From the NCBI GenBank assembly GCA_002402945.1, contig DHGV01000001.1, positions 1 through 64,000 on the forward strand: a DNA stretch of 64,000 nucleotides. Direction: 5' to 3'. Made by a program: the position numbers and the translations under genes. This stretch comes from Pelotomaculum sp. UBA4789 (GTDB taxonomy: Bacteria; Bacillota; Desulfotomaculia; Desulfotomaculales; Pelotomaculaceae). The notes beneath the pieces were generated by a model that worked only from the letters and a program-made list of their open reading frames with translations, was not told the DNA's origin and searched no databases. Of this stretch, positions 42,021 through 49,776 are shown piece after piece (the stretch's first letter is position 1; each line of letters begins with the position of its first letter).

Positions 42021-42449
42021 TTACCTCTTGTGAGACTCTTTGGCTTCCCGGCACATGTCTGCCAGGCTGATGGAGTCACACACCGCGGTGAAGCCGTCCC
42101 TCACTCTCGCCCAGACAGTGCGTGTGATGCAGTAGTCGGCCTCATCACAGCTGCCCGGGTCTTTTTCGCTGACGCAGTATACCGGCGCAATCGGACCCTC
42201 CAGGGCGCGGATGATATCTCCCACATTGATTGCGGACGGCTCCCTGGCGAGGACGTAGCCTCCCTGCGCGCCGCGCACGCTTTTGACCAGGCCTGCTTTC
42301 CTGAGCATGGCGATCAGCTGTTCAAGGTAGTGATCAGAAAGGTTCTGGCGTTCTGCCACAGTTTTCAGGGGAATGGGACCTGAGCCATAATTCTGAGCCA
42401 GATCAAACATCGCTTTCAGGCCATAGTGTGATCTGGTGGAAAGCCGCAA
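42021..42449 (-). CDS. Rrf2-family (IscR-like) transcription regulator
   Basis: 142 aa from TTG 42449, chosen because MRLSTRSHYGLKAMFDLA is the family N-terminus and AAGGGTGTGAT lies upstream; the longer frame from 42488 adds 13 unlikely residues. Winged helix with IPLKTVAERQNLSDHYLEQLI and the wing VRGAQGGYVLARE. Cluster-ligand cysteines CVSEKDPGSCDEADYC (three) suggest Fe-S sensing, as in IscR. It probably represses its own nifU-mnmA operon when clusters are ample. CymR is a less likely alternative because of the three cysteines. Confidence 0.9.
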   Translation of the reverse strand: MRLSTRSHYGLKAMFDLAQNYGSGPIPLKTVAERQNLSDHYLEQLIAMLRKAGLVKSVRGAQGGYVLAREPSAINVGDIIRALEGPIAPVYCVSEKDPGSCDEADYCITRTVWARVRDGFTAVCDSISLADMCREAKESHKR

Positions 42450-42535
42450 ATAATCACACCCTTTTGCAATACTGATTTTTATTTTCAAGGGATATCATAG
42501 CATAACACTCGGGTATTGTCAATTTCAAAAAACCG

Positions 42536-42560
42536 TGACAAGAGAACCGTCCCCTTGTCA
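42536..42560. repeat. CAAGAGAACCGTCCCC palindromic repeat, copy 5
   Basis: TGACAAGAGAACC-GTCCCCTTGTCA. The outer arms TGACAAG/CTTGTCA differ from the AAGCAAG arms of copies 1 and 3 while the core is the same. Lies between rarA and the Rrf2 gene. Confidence 0.7.
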
Positions 42561-42573
42561 AGGTTTTCGAGGT

Positions 42574-43833
42574 CTAGGGGGTGTAAAATTTTTTGCCGGT
42601 CATATTGTCCGGCAGGTATTCCTGCTTGACAGTGGCGTCCGGGTAATCGTGCGGGTATTTGTAACCCTTGCCGGAGCCCAGGGCTGCCGCTCCCTTGTAG
42701 CTAGTGCTCCTCAAATGAGGCGGGACCGGCTCCGCTCTCTCGTTTTCTACCGCAGACAAAGCCGCATCTATACCCTTGAGCACAGCGTTGCTTTTGGGGG
42801 CTTTAGCAATGTACAGGGCAGCCTCGGCCAGGATGATCCTGCCCTCGGGCATGCCGATCCTCTCAACTGCCTGGGCGGCGGCGACTGCAACTACAAGCGC
42901 CTGGGGATCCGCCAGGCCAACATCTTCGGCGGCATGGATCATGATCCGCCGGCTGACGAATTCCGGGTCCTCGCCGGCATACAGCATCCTGGCCAGCCAA
43001 TACAAGGTGGCGTGGGGATCGGAGCCCCGCATGCTCTTGATAAAAGCAGAGATGACATCGTAGTGCTCGTCTTCCTTGTTATACCTGAGGACCCGCTTCT
43101 GGATAGCCTCTTCCGCCACTGCCAGGGAAACATGCCTAATCCCGTCAGCGTCCGGCGGCGTGGTCAGGACAGCCAGCTCCAGGGCATTCAGGGCGACCCT
43201 GGCATCCCCGTTAGCTACCCCGGCCAGATGCTCCAGGGCTGCCGCAGACACCTCGGTCCGGTAGGTTCCCAGGCCGTTTACTTCGTCCTGCAACGCTTTG
43301 CGAAGAATATTGACCAATGATTCCACTGAAAGCAGCTCAAAGCGATACAGCTGCGCACGTGATATGAGCGGTCTGTTGACAGCGAACATGGGGTTTTCGG
43401 TCGTGGAGCCGATCAGGGTGATCAGACCGCTTTCCACAAAGGGCAGCAGGGCGTCCTGCTGGGACTTATTAAAACGGTGGATCTCGTCAACGAAAAGGAT
43501 GGTCTTCTCGTTATACAGGGCACGCCTTTCTTTGGCCTCTTCTACCACCCGCCTGATGTCAGCCACACCCGCCATCACCGCATTGATGGTTTCAAAATGG
43601 GATTTGGTAATCTGGGCTATGATCATGGCCAGCGTGGTTTTGCCGGTTCCAGGCGGCCCGAAAAAGATAGCAGACATCAGGCTGTCCGCCTCAATTGACC
43701 TCCTCAGGAGCGTCCCCTTCCCGACGATACCATGCTGCTCTTCAAATTCATCCAGGGTCTTCGGCCTCATCCGCACAGCCAGGGGCGCGGCCTTAATCAT
43801 ATTTTTTTCCATAGCCTGTTCGAATAAATTCAC
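42574..43833 (-). CDS. rarA: Replication-associated recombination protein A (AAA+ ATPase)
   Basis: 419 aa, GTG start with GGAGGTG upstream. Clamp-loader-like AAA+ ATPase that acts at stalled forks. RMRPKTLDEFEEQHGIVG, Walker A GPPGTGKT (59-66), Walker B ILFVDEIHRFNKSQQD, sensor 1 GSTTENPMFAVN, and the C-terminal MgsA/tetramer domain with HYDVISAFIKSMRGSDPHATLYWLARM in parts and GYKYPHDYPD. Length and architecture are standard for bacterial RarA/MgsA. Own transcript. Confidence 0.95.
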   Translation of the reverse strand: MNLFEQAMEKNMIKAAPLAVRMRPKTLDEFEEQHGIVGKGTLLRRSIEADSLMSAIFFGPPGTGKTTLAMIIAQITKSHFETINAVMAGVADIRRVVEEAKERRALYNEKTILFVDEIHRFNKSQQDALLPFVESGLITLIGSTTENPMFAVNRPLISRAQLYRFELLSVESLVNILRKALQDEVNGLGTYRTEVSAAALEHLAGVANGDARVALNALELAVLTTPPDADGIRHVSLAVAEEAIQKRVLRYNKEDEHYDVISAFIKSMRGSDPHATLYWLARMLYAGEDPEFVSRRIMIHAAEDVGLADPQALVVAVAAAQAVERIGMPEGRIILAEAALYIAKAPKSNAVLKGIDAALSAVENERAEPVPPHLRSTSYKGAAALGSGKGYKYPHDYPDATVKQEYLPDNMTGKKFYTP

Positions 43834-43995
43834 CGGGGCACCTCCAGTCTGAGCGCTTTAGGATAAAAGCGGCGGGACGTTTGAAAGATATCATCTATGC
43901 TTTATTCTACTACGAACGTCCGTTCTTTGTAAACAAAAAGGCGATTCATCCAATTGCCCGAAGGCAGGGGAATCCTCGCTTGACTGCATTAAAAT

Positions 43996-44023
43996 GAAAA
44001 AAGCACGCCTTTACGTGCTTTTC
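43996..44023 (-). terminator. Terminator after trxA
   Basis: On the minus strand AAAAGCACG pairs with CGTGCTTTT around TAAAGG and is followed by TTCATTTT; 10 bases past the trxA stop codon. The 44 to 160 bases further toward rarA (43834-43995) hold nothing else I recognise. Confidence 0.75.
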
Positions 44024-44032
44024 TGGACAATA

Positions 44033-44362
44033 CTACAGGTTTTCTTTGATAAAACTGCTCAGTTCATCAGCATCTTTGAAACCGACAGAGCGTTCCACTT
44101 CCTCGCCGTCTTTAAAAAAGACGATGGTGGGGATACTTATCACCTGATATCTGCCCGGCACCGTTTGGTTTGTATCAACGTTCATTTTGCCGACCAGGAT
44201 TTTGTCTTTAAACTTCTCGGCTATTGCTTCTACTACGGGAGCGATCATTTTACACGGGCCACACCAATCCGCCCAAAAATCAATCAGAACCGGTATTTTT
44301 GACTCGCTCAAGACCTGCTGGAAATTATCATCTTTGATTTCAATCACATTTTTACTGGCCAA
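44033..44362 (-). CDS. trxA: Thioredoxin
   Basis: 109 aa with the active site ADWCGPCKM (C34, C37), the cis-Pro in ISIPTIVFFKDGE and the FWADWC strand. It reduces protein disulfides in the cytosol with electrons from thioredoxin reductase, or ferredoxin-linked reductase in anaerobes. The conserved Asp26-equivalent is IDF (D28). Ribosome site GAAGGGAGAGG before the ATG. Monocistronic with a terminator directly downstream. Confidence 0.95.
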   Translation of the reverse strand: MASKNVIEIKDDNFQQVLSESKIPVLIDFWADWCGPCKMIAPVVEAIAEKFKDKILVGKMNVDTNQTVPGRYQVISIPTIVFFKDGEEVERSVGFKDADELSSFIKENL

Positions 44363-44475
44363 GAAATCCTCTCCCTTCTTAAACTTTTCAAATGCCTATA
44401 TATCCTTAATATCTGAATTTATGTAATCAGTTAACAGCTCATAAAAACCACAGCTATACTGCCAATAACTGGCAA

Positions 44476-44665
44476 CCTTTATGGAAACCCCACGAATGCC
44501 GTGACCGCCAAAAGTTTGAACCTGCCTCAACAGGTGGGTGCCCTCCTGAATGGTTTATGTGTCCTCAGCGAGGAGGCTTGCAAGCTACATTCAGAGCCCG
44601 GGCTCCCGATTAAATAGCGTTAGCTCAAAACTTCGGGGCTAGCCACAAACACAGTAGGGTGTGTG
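44476..44665 (-). ncRNA. ssrS: 6S RNA candidate
   Basis: About 190 bases on the minus strand downstream of aspS fit 6S RNA. The closing helix pairs TGG-CCCC-GAA (near 44630-44650) with TTC-GGGG-CCA (near 44480-44492). A second helix is AAGTTTTGA with TTCAAACTT, and a distal arm is GCCTCCT with AGGAGGGC. The 3' side contains GGTTCAAAC...GGCGGTCACGGCATTC, comparable to GGGTTCAAG...GGCGGCATCTC of E. coli 6S. In B. subtilis bsrA also lies next to aspS. Ends are approximate. It would bind sigma-A RNA polymerase. The rest of 44363-44741 shows nothing else. Confidence 0.65.
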
Positions 44666-44741
44666 TTTTATGATTATGTTATCACACAGAAAAGCTATTT
44701 ACAATAGCGCGCAATCGAAATTAGGGGCACGGCCTCACAGG

Positions 44742-46529
44742 TCAAATCTTTTTTAAAGCGGTCCTGATATGCAGCTCTTTGAGCTGGATGTCTGCGACCG
44801 GTCCGGGCGCCTGGGTCATCAGGCAGGTGGCGCTCTGTGTTTTGGGGAAGGCGATGACGTCCCTGATCGTCTTCTTGCCTGCCAGCAGCATGATCAGGCG
44901 GTCAAAACCAATGGCGATGCCCCCGTGCGGCGGTGTGCCATACTCAAAAGCCTCCAGCAGGAAGCCGAACTTTTCCGCTATTTCTTCACTGCTGATGCCG
45001 ATCACGGTAAACATCTTCTCCTGGATGTCCCGGCGGTGGATCCTGATGCTGCCGCCGCCGACCTCTACCCCGTTGAGCACCAAGTCGTAGGCTTTGGCCC
45101 GCACTTTGCCCGGATCGCTGTCCAGCAGCGGGATATCGGCCTCACTGGGGGAGGTAAACGGGTGGTGCATGGCCTCGAAGCGCCCCTCCTCGTCATCATA
45201 CTCCAGCAAGGGGAAGTCCACCACCCAAAGGAAGTTGTAGAGTCCTGCGGGGATCAGGCCGAGCTGCTCGCCCAGGTGCTGCCGCAGCGCTCCGAGTGAG
45301 GCGGCCACCACGCTTGGTTTGTCGGCGACGAAGAGGAGCAGGTCGCCCGGCTTCGCCTCCAGCCTGACCATGATCTGCGCCAGCTCCTGCTCGGTGAAGA
45401 ATTTGGCGATTACTGACTTGATCCCTTCCTCGGTGACAATGAAATAGGCCAGCCCTTTGGCTTTATAAATGGCCGCAAAGGCAGTCAGGTCGTCGATTTC
45501 CTTCCGGCTGAAAGAGGCGCAGCCGCTGGCATTGATTCCCTTCACCTGCCCGCCGGCGGCAGCGACAGAGGCAAAGACCTTGAAGCCGCAGCCCGCGGCG
45601 ATGTCTGTGGCGTCCTTGAGCTCCAGCCCGAAACGGGTGTCCGGCTTGTCTGAGCCGTAGCGGCTCATCGCTTCGCTGTATGTAATGCGGGGAAAACTGG
45701 CGGCAACGTCCAGCCCGGCCGTCTCCCGGCACAACCTTTTAATCATACCTTCCGTCAGCTCCAGCACGGTATCGACATCTGTAAAGGACATTTCAATATC
45801 AATCTGGGTGAACTCCGGCTGGCGGTCAGCTCTTAAATCCTCGTCCCGGAAGCAGCGCACTACCTGGAAGTAGCGGTCGTAGCCGGCCACCATCAGGATC
45901 TGCTTGAAAAGCTGCGGCGACTGCGGCAGGGCATAAAATTTGCCGGGGTTGAGCCTGCTGGGCACCAGGTAGTCCCTGGCCCCCTCCGGCGTGCTCTTGG
46001 TCAGCACTGGTGTTTCGATTTCCAGAAAACCGTTCTCGTCCAGGTAGTCGCGGGCCGACTTGGCCGCCCGGTGCCGGAGGAACATCGCCTGCTGCATCTC
46101 CGGCCGGCGCAGATCGAGGTAACGGTAGCGCAGCCTGAGATTTTCTTCGACATCGATGCCATCTTCAATGTAAAACGGCGGTGTCTTGGCCCGGTTCAGC
46201 ACCCGCAGCTCGTGGGCCATCACATCTATTTCCCCGGTGGCCAGGTTGGGATTGGCCGCCCCCTCGGGGCGCTCCCGCACCACGCCAACTACGCAGATGA
46301 CGTATTCGCTGCGCACACCTTCGGCTTTTTCAAAGGCTTCTTTGTGCAGGTCCGGGCTGAACACCACCTGCACCAGGCCGGTCCTGTCACGCAGGTCGAT
46401 AAAAATCAGACCGCCGTGGTCGCGCCGAGTCTGTACCCAGCCCATCAGGACCACCTGGCTGCCAGCGTGCTCCATCCTCAAATCACCGCAGTAGTGGCTC
46501 CGTTTTTTGTCATCTAAAAAGTCAATCAC
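44742..46529 (-). CDS. aspS: Aspartyl-tRNA synthetase (bacterial type)
   Basis: 595 aa class-II synthetase. N-terminal OB fold ([26 protein letters not shown] in its [19 protein letters not shown] core), motif 2 [18 protein letters not shown], the large bacterial GAD insertion (about residues 285-430) and motif 3 [14 protein letters not shown]. The residue pattern HG...RDHGGL does not tell discriminating from non-discriminating enzymes. It follows hisS with 38 bases between, so both are driven by the His T-box upstream. Confidence 0.97.
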   Translation of the reverse strand: MIDFLDDKKRSHYCGDLRMEHAGSQVVLMGWVQTRRDHGGLIFIDLRDRTGLVQVVFSPDLHKEAFEKAEGVRSEYVICVVGVVRERPEGAANPNLATGEIDVMAHELRVLNRAKTPPFYIEDGIDVEENLRLRYRYLDLRRPEMQQAMFLRHRAAKSARDYLDENGFLEIETPVLTKSTPEGARDYLVPSRLNPGKFYALPQSPQLFKQILMVAGYDRYFQVVRCFRDEDLRADRQPEFTQIDIEMSFTDVDTVLELTEGMIKRLCRETAGLDVAASFPRITYSEAMSRYGSDKPDTRFGLELKDATDIAAGCGFKVFASVAAAGGQVKGINASGCASFSRKEIDDLTAFAAIYKAKGLAYFIVTEEGIKSVIAKFFTEQELAQIMVRLEAKPGDLLLFVADKPSVVAASLGALRQHLGEQLGLIPAGLYNFLWVVDFPLLEYDDEEGRFEAMHHPFTSPSEADIPLLDSDPGKVRAKAYDLVLNGVEVGGGSIRIHRRDIQEKMFTVIGISSEEIAEKFGFLLEAFEYGTPPHGGIAIGFDRLIMLLAGKKTIRDVIAFPKTQSATCLMTQAPGPVADIQLKELHIRTALKKI

Positions 46530-46567
46530 AATCCGGTCCCCCTTCTAAAACTCTTTAAAAAAAATAT

Positions 46568-47842
46568 CTATTCAGTGACCATGCTTTTTTTCTGGGTCAA
46601 ATAGGCAATGATATCGTCAAGAGATACGGCTTCCTGGTCTCCGGCAGACATATCCCGCACCAGCGCAACGCCCAGTGCCAGCTCCTCCGCGCCGATCATC
46701 ACCACGTAGCGCACCCCGGTTTTGCCGGCATACTTCATCTGCGCTTTCAGGCTGCGGCCCAGGTAGTCCTTGTCAGCTGCAATCCCGGCGCTGCGCAGGC
46801 TGAACAGCAGTTTGAAAGCCGTATCCCCAGCCTCCGGCCCGGCAGTAACCACAAACACATCAGGTCTGGAAGCCTCATTTTTAGCAACATCTTGCCGCTC
46901 CATTGCCAGGATGATCCGCTCGATACCCAGGGCGTAACCCACCCCAGGGGTGGGCGGCCCGCCGCAGATCTCAATCAGCCCATTGTAGCGGCCACCGCCG
47001 CCGATTGAGCTCTGGGCGCCGATATCCGGGGCCATGATTTCAAATGCGGTATGGGTATAGTAGTCCAGTCCCCTGACCAGGCGCCGGTCTATGGTATAGG
47101 AGATGCCCAGCAGGTCAAGGTACTTTTTAACCTGCTCGAAATGTTCGGCGCAGTCCGGGCACAGGCAGTCGATTGTCGCCGGCGCGTTCTCGCCGGCCGC
47201 AGCGCAGCGCTCTACTTTGCAGTCCAGGATGCGCAGCGGGTTTTTTTCAAACCGGTCCTGGCAGTCGCGGCAGAGCCCGCCCAGGTGGGGCTGAAAATAT
47301 TTTTTCAGCGCCACCCGCTGAGCCGGCCGGCATTCAGGGCAGCCGACACTGTTGATGTGCAGCAGCAGATTATTCAAGCCCAGCCTGGCGTAGAAATCCA
47401 TCGCCATCGTGATCACCTCGGCGTCCACCGCCGGATCGTTGGAGCCGAAGACCTCCGCCCCGACCTGGTGAAACTGGCGGAAGCGCCCGGCTTGGGGCCT
47501 GTCGTAGCGAAACATCGGGCCGCTGTAAAAAAGCTTGACCGGCTGCAGCCCGGCATACAGCTTGTTCTCCAGGTAAGCCCTTACCACAGGGGCGGTATTC
47601 TCCGGCCGCAGTGTGACGCTCCGGTTTCCCCGGTCCATGAAGGTGTACATTTCCTTCTCCACGATATCGGTCGTGTCACCGACCCCGCGCTGGAACAGCT
47701 CGGTGTGCTCAAAAATCGGTGTCCTAATCTCCTTATAGCCATACTGTTCGCAGATCTGGCAGAACTGGCTTTCAATCCAGCGCCACTTTTCCACCTCGCA
47801 CGGAATGATGTCGTTAGTGCCGCGCGGCCGCGATGTTAGCAT
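46568..47842 (-). CDS. hisS: Histidyl-tRNA synthetase
   Basis: 424 aa from ATG 47842 (AAAGGGGGATT upstream); the longer frame to 47926 runs into the T-box terminator. Class-II core: RGTNDI (motif 1 region), TLRPENTAPVVRAYLE, FRYDRPQAGRFRQFHQVGAEVFG, the histidine-specific LVRGLDYYTHTAFEI and GGGGRYNGL. Zinc-like cysteines CPECRP and CRDC/CLCPDC are found in the insertion, as in many clostridia. The C-terminal anticodon domain is complete. It is first in a hisS-aspS operon behind a His T-box. Confidence 0.96.
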   Translation of the reverse strand: MLTSRPRGTNDIIPCEVEKWRWIESQFCQICEQYGYKEIRTPIFEHTELFQRGVGDTTDIVEKEMYTFMDRGNRSVTLRPENTAPVVRAYLENKLYAGLQPVKLFYSGPMFRYDRPQAGRFRQFHQVGAEVFGSNDPAVDAEVITMAMDFYARLGLNNLLLHINSVGCPECRPAQRVALKKYFQPHLGGLCRDCQDRFEKNPLRILDCKVERCAAAGENAPATIDCLCPDCAEHFEQVKKYLDLLGISYTIDRRLVRGLDYYTHTAFEIMAPDIGAQSSIGGGGRYNGLIEICGGPPTPGVGYALGIERIILAMERQDVAKNEASRPDVFVVTAGPEAGDTAFKLLFSLRSAGIAADKDYLGRSLKAQMKYAGKTGVRYVVMIGAEELALGVALVRDMSAGDQEAVSLDDIIAYLTQKKSMVTE

Positions 47843-47862
47843 TATGTAATCCCCCTTTATGA

Positions 47863-48140
47863 AAACAAAAACCCAGGCCATGCCTGAAGCACAGCCAGGG
47901 ACGGACATTGCTGCCCGTGGTGCCACCCTTTTTCGAAAAAACCTTTGTTTCTCCCTTTTAAGCCTGTAACGGAGGCTGCCGGGCCGGCCTACTGGTGACC
48001 ATCACTTTCGGGGGCCGCTCCCGGGTGTTTTTCAACGCCTGTTCATGAGGAAGACTTTCAGTCTGAGGCCTTCCCTCTCTGCCGTAAACAATTGCGCCTA
48101 CTCTGCCCGGTCATCGCTTTACAAGATTGTTGAACTCTGT
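47863..48140 (-). promoter_or_regulatory. T-box leader, histidine specifier, of hisS-aspS
   Basis: The T-box core GGGTGGCACCACGGGC is at 47913-47928 on the minus strand. A terminator follows (CCCTGGC with GCCTGGG and an inner pair, then T5; 47865-47900). In the specifier region GAAAAACACCCGGGAGC offers CAC at 48025-48027, a histidine codon. Uncharged tRNA-His would turn on hisS and aspS. The 423-base gap before the DUF896 gene also holds the promoter below. Confidence 0.88.
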
Positions 48141-48145
48141 CCATC

Positions 48146-48174
48146 ATTTTATGAAATATTTGCTGCTTTGTCAA
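48146..48174 (-). promoter_or_regulatory. Sigma-A promoter of hisS-aspS
   Basis: On the minus strand TTGACA (48169-48174), a 17-base spacer, TAAAAT (48146-48151). The start would be near 48139, at the 5' end of the T-box. Confidence 0.78.
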
Positions 48175-48265
48175 TTCATCCGGCCTGAAAAAAAAGGCGT
48201 GTTGATCGGCTCTGGCTTCAGCTGCGGGCAAAATGGTATAATAATGTCTGCGAGGTGATTACAGC

Positions 48266-48487
48266 ATGATTACAAAAAAACTGCTGGACCGGATCAACGA
48301 ACTGGCCCGCAAGCAGAGAGAAGAAGTGCTGACGGAAAAAGAAATAAAAGAGCAGGGCGAGTTGCGTGAAGTATACCTGGCGGCTATCCGCGCCCAGGTC
48401 GTCAATGCGCTGGAGTCAAAAGGCTGCAAACCAAAAACAGAGCACAACAATTCCTGCGAGAGCCCCGACAGCGGCAAGAAACACTAA
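48266..48487 (+). CDS. DUF896 (YnzC-like) protein
   Basis: 73 aa, helical, basic. The DUF896 signature LLDRINELARKQREEVLTEKE, then QGELREVYLAAIRAQVVNALE is clear. B. subtilis YnzC is under SOS control and binds no known partner; function is unknown. The C-terminal 25 residues (SKGCKPKTEHNNSCESPDSGKKH) are longer and more polar than usual. GAGGTGATTACAGC precedes the ATG. It is read divergently from hisS and ends before the REP-like repeat and a terminator. Confidence 0.85.
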   Translation: MITKKLLDRINELARKQREEVLTEKEIKEQGELREVYLAAIRAQVVNALESKGCKPKTEHNNSCESPDSGKKH

Positions 48488-48528
48488 CTCCCATTTTTAA
48501 ATCGGTCCCATTCCTCTTGGCGCTGTCG

Positions 48529-48567
48529 GGCGGGCTTCAGCCCGCCAATGTGCGGCTGAAGCCGCAC
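48529..48567. repeat. 39-bp double-hairpin REP-like unit, copy 1
   Basis: Two adjacent hairpins, GGCGGGCTTCAGCCCGCC and GTGCGGCTGAAGCCGCAC, joined by AAT. An inverted copy lies at 57726-57764. Confidence 0.75.
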
Positions 48568-48628
48568 AAATTCAGTCGTCAGAAGTCGGACGTCGGTTTA
48601 TCCTGCATTCCTTTTGGGTCAGAACCAA

Positions 48629-48662
48629 ATTTAAAGCACCCGCTTGCGGCGGGTGCTTTTCC
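48629..48662 (+). terminator. Terminator between DUF896 and the MBL gene
   Basis: AAAGCACCCGC pairs with GCGGGTGCTTT around TTGCG, followed by TCCCCTA. The hairpin is nearly symmetric and may serve both converging genes. Confidence 0.6.
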
Positions 48663-48663
48663 C

Positions 48664-49287
48664 CTATGTGAGGAATGGATTTTCGCTCTTTTCCTCGCCG
48701 ATGGTGGAACTGGGGCCGTGGCCCGGATAGACCTTGGTCTCGGGCGGGAATATCAACAGCTTGTTTTTAATGGATGATATCAGCTGGCTGTGGCTGCCGC
48801 CTGGAAAATCTGAGCGTCCCACTGAACCAGTGAAAAGAGTATCCCCGGTAATCAAAATGTCTGGTTCGCCTTTTAAGCTGATGCCGCCCCTGGTGTGGCC
48901 AGGGGTATGGATTACTTCCAAGGTGCAATTGCCGAATTGAATTTTATCACCATCCTGCAGCAGCTGGTCGGCTGCTTTCACTGACAGCTTCTGGCCAACG
49001 AAAGCCGACAGGTTCTGGCTGGCGTCAGTAAGCTGTGCAGCATCATCGGCATGGATCAGCACTTTCGCGCCAGTTGCCTCCCGCACTTCCGCAAGGGCGC
49101 CGATATGGTCGATGTGGCCGTGGGTGAGAACGATTTTGTTTATCTTCAGCCCCAGCTCTTCAACCTTTTTCAGGATCCTTTGCCCTTCCGCGCCGGGATC
49201 TACGATAATTCCCTCTTTGGTTTCCTCACAACCGATAATATAACAATTTGAATCCATCATGCCTACTGAGAGTCCTCGAAATATCAC
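48664..49287 (-). CDS. MBL-fold metallohydrolase (glyoxalase-II-like)
   Basis: 207 aa. The dinuclear-metal motif THGHIDHIG (HxHxDH) is near residue 56; further ligands are HTPGHTRGG and ITGDTLFTGSVGRSDFPGG, with the last His in YPGHG. It resembles the small GloB-like hydrolases found beside dtd and rel in Firmicutes. A thioesterase-like function is likely but the substrate is unknown. The start is GTG (49287), which matches the family N-terminus; a weak GGAGG lies 13 bases upstream. Confidence 0.88.
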   Translation of the reverse strand: MIFRGLSVGMMDSNCYIIGCEETKEGIIVDPGAEGQRILKKVEELGLKINKIVLTHGHIDHIGALAEVREATGAKVLIHADDAAQLTDASQNLSAFVGQKLSVKAADQLLQDGDKIQFGNCTLEVIHTPGHTRGGISLKGEPDILITGDTLFTGSVGRSDFPGGSHSQLISSIKNKLLIFPPETKVYPGHGPSSTIGEEKSENPFLT

Positions 49288-49309
49288 TTGTTTTCAGATA
49301 CCTCCGTTA

Positions 49310-49759
49310 CTAAAAATTTTTCTTGCTGTCAAGCAGTAGGGTGACCGGGCCGTCGTTAATGATCTCAACTGTCATGTGTTCGCGAAAACACCCGGTGACC
49401 ACCTTTAAACCAATTTTTGCCAGTTCGTCTATAAATACATGATACAACACTCGTGCCTCGGCCGGCGGCGAAGCTTCAGAAAAACCCGGCCGCCTCCCCT
49501 TGCGGCAGTCGCCGTAGAGTGTGAACTGGGACACTGCCAGTACACAGCCCCCGGTTTCCATCACTGAAAGGTTCATTTTCCCTTCTTTATCTTCAAACAG
49601 GCGCAGGTGCGCAATTTTTTCAGCCAGGTAGCGCACGTCCTGCGCGCTGTCGCTGCGGCCTACACCAAGCAGTACCACGAGCCCGGCGCCAATTTCACTG
49701 ATCAATCCGTCTTCCACCCTGACTGCGCCGTGAGTAACTCTCTGCACTACCGCCCGCAA
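49310..49759 (-). CDS. dtd: D-aminoacyl-tRNA deacylase
   Basis: 149 aa. It hydrolyses D-aminoacyl-tRNA (and Gly-tRNA-Ala) in the cytosol. [18 protein letters not shown], the [20 protein letters not shown] active-site segment, and the chirality-checking Gly-Pro of [11 protein letters not shown] are all intact. Standard length. It lies 17 bases after rel with its own ribosome site (GGGGGTGG) and is probably in the apt-rel-dtd-MBL transcript. Confidence 0.95.
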   Translation of the reverse strand: MRAVVQRVTHGAVRVEDGLISEIGAGLVVLLGVGRSDSAQDVRYLAEKIAHLRLFEDKEGKMNLSVMETGGCVLAVSQFTLYGDCRKGRRPGFSEASPPAEARVLYHVFIDELAKIGLKVVTGCFREHMTVEIINDGPVTLLLDSKKNF

Positions 49760-49776
49760 ATATTTTCCACCCCCGT

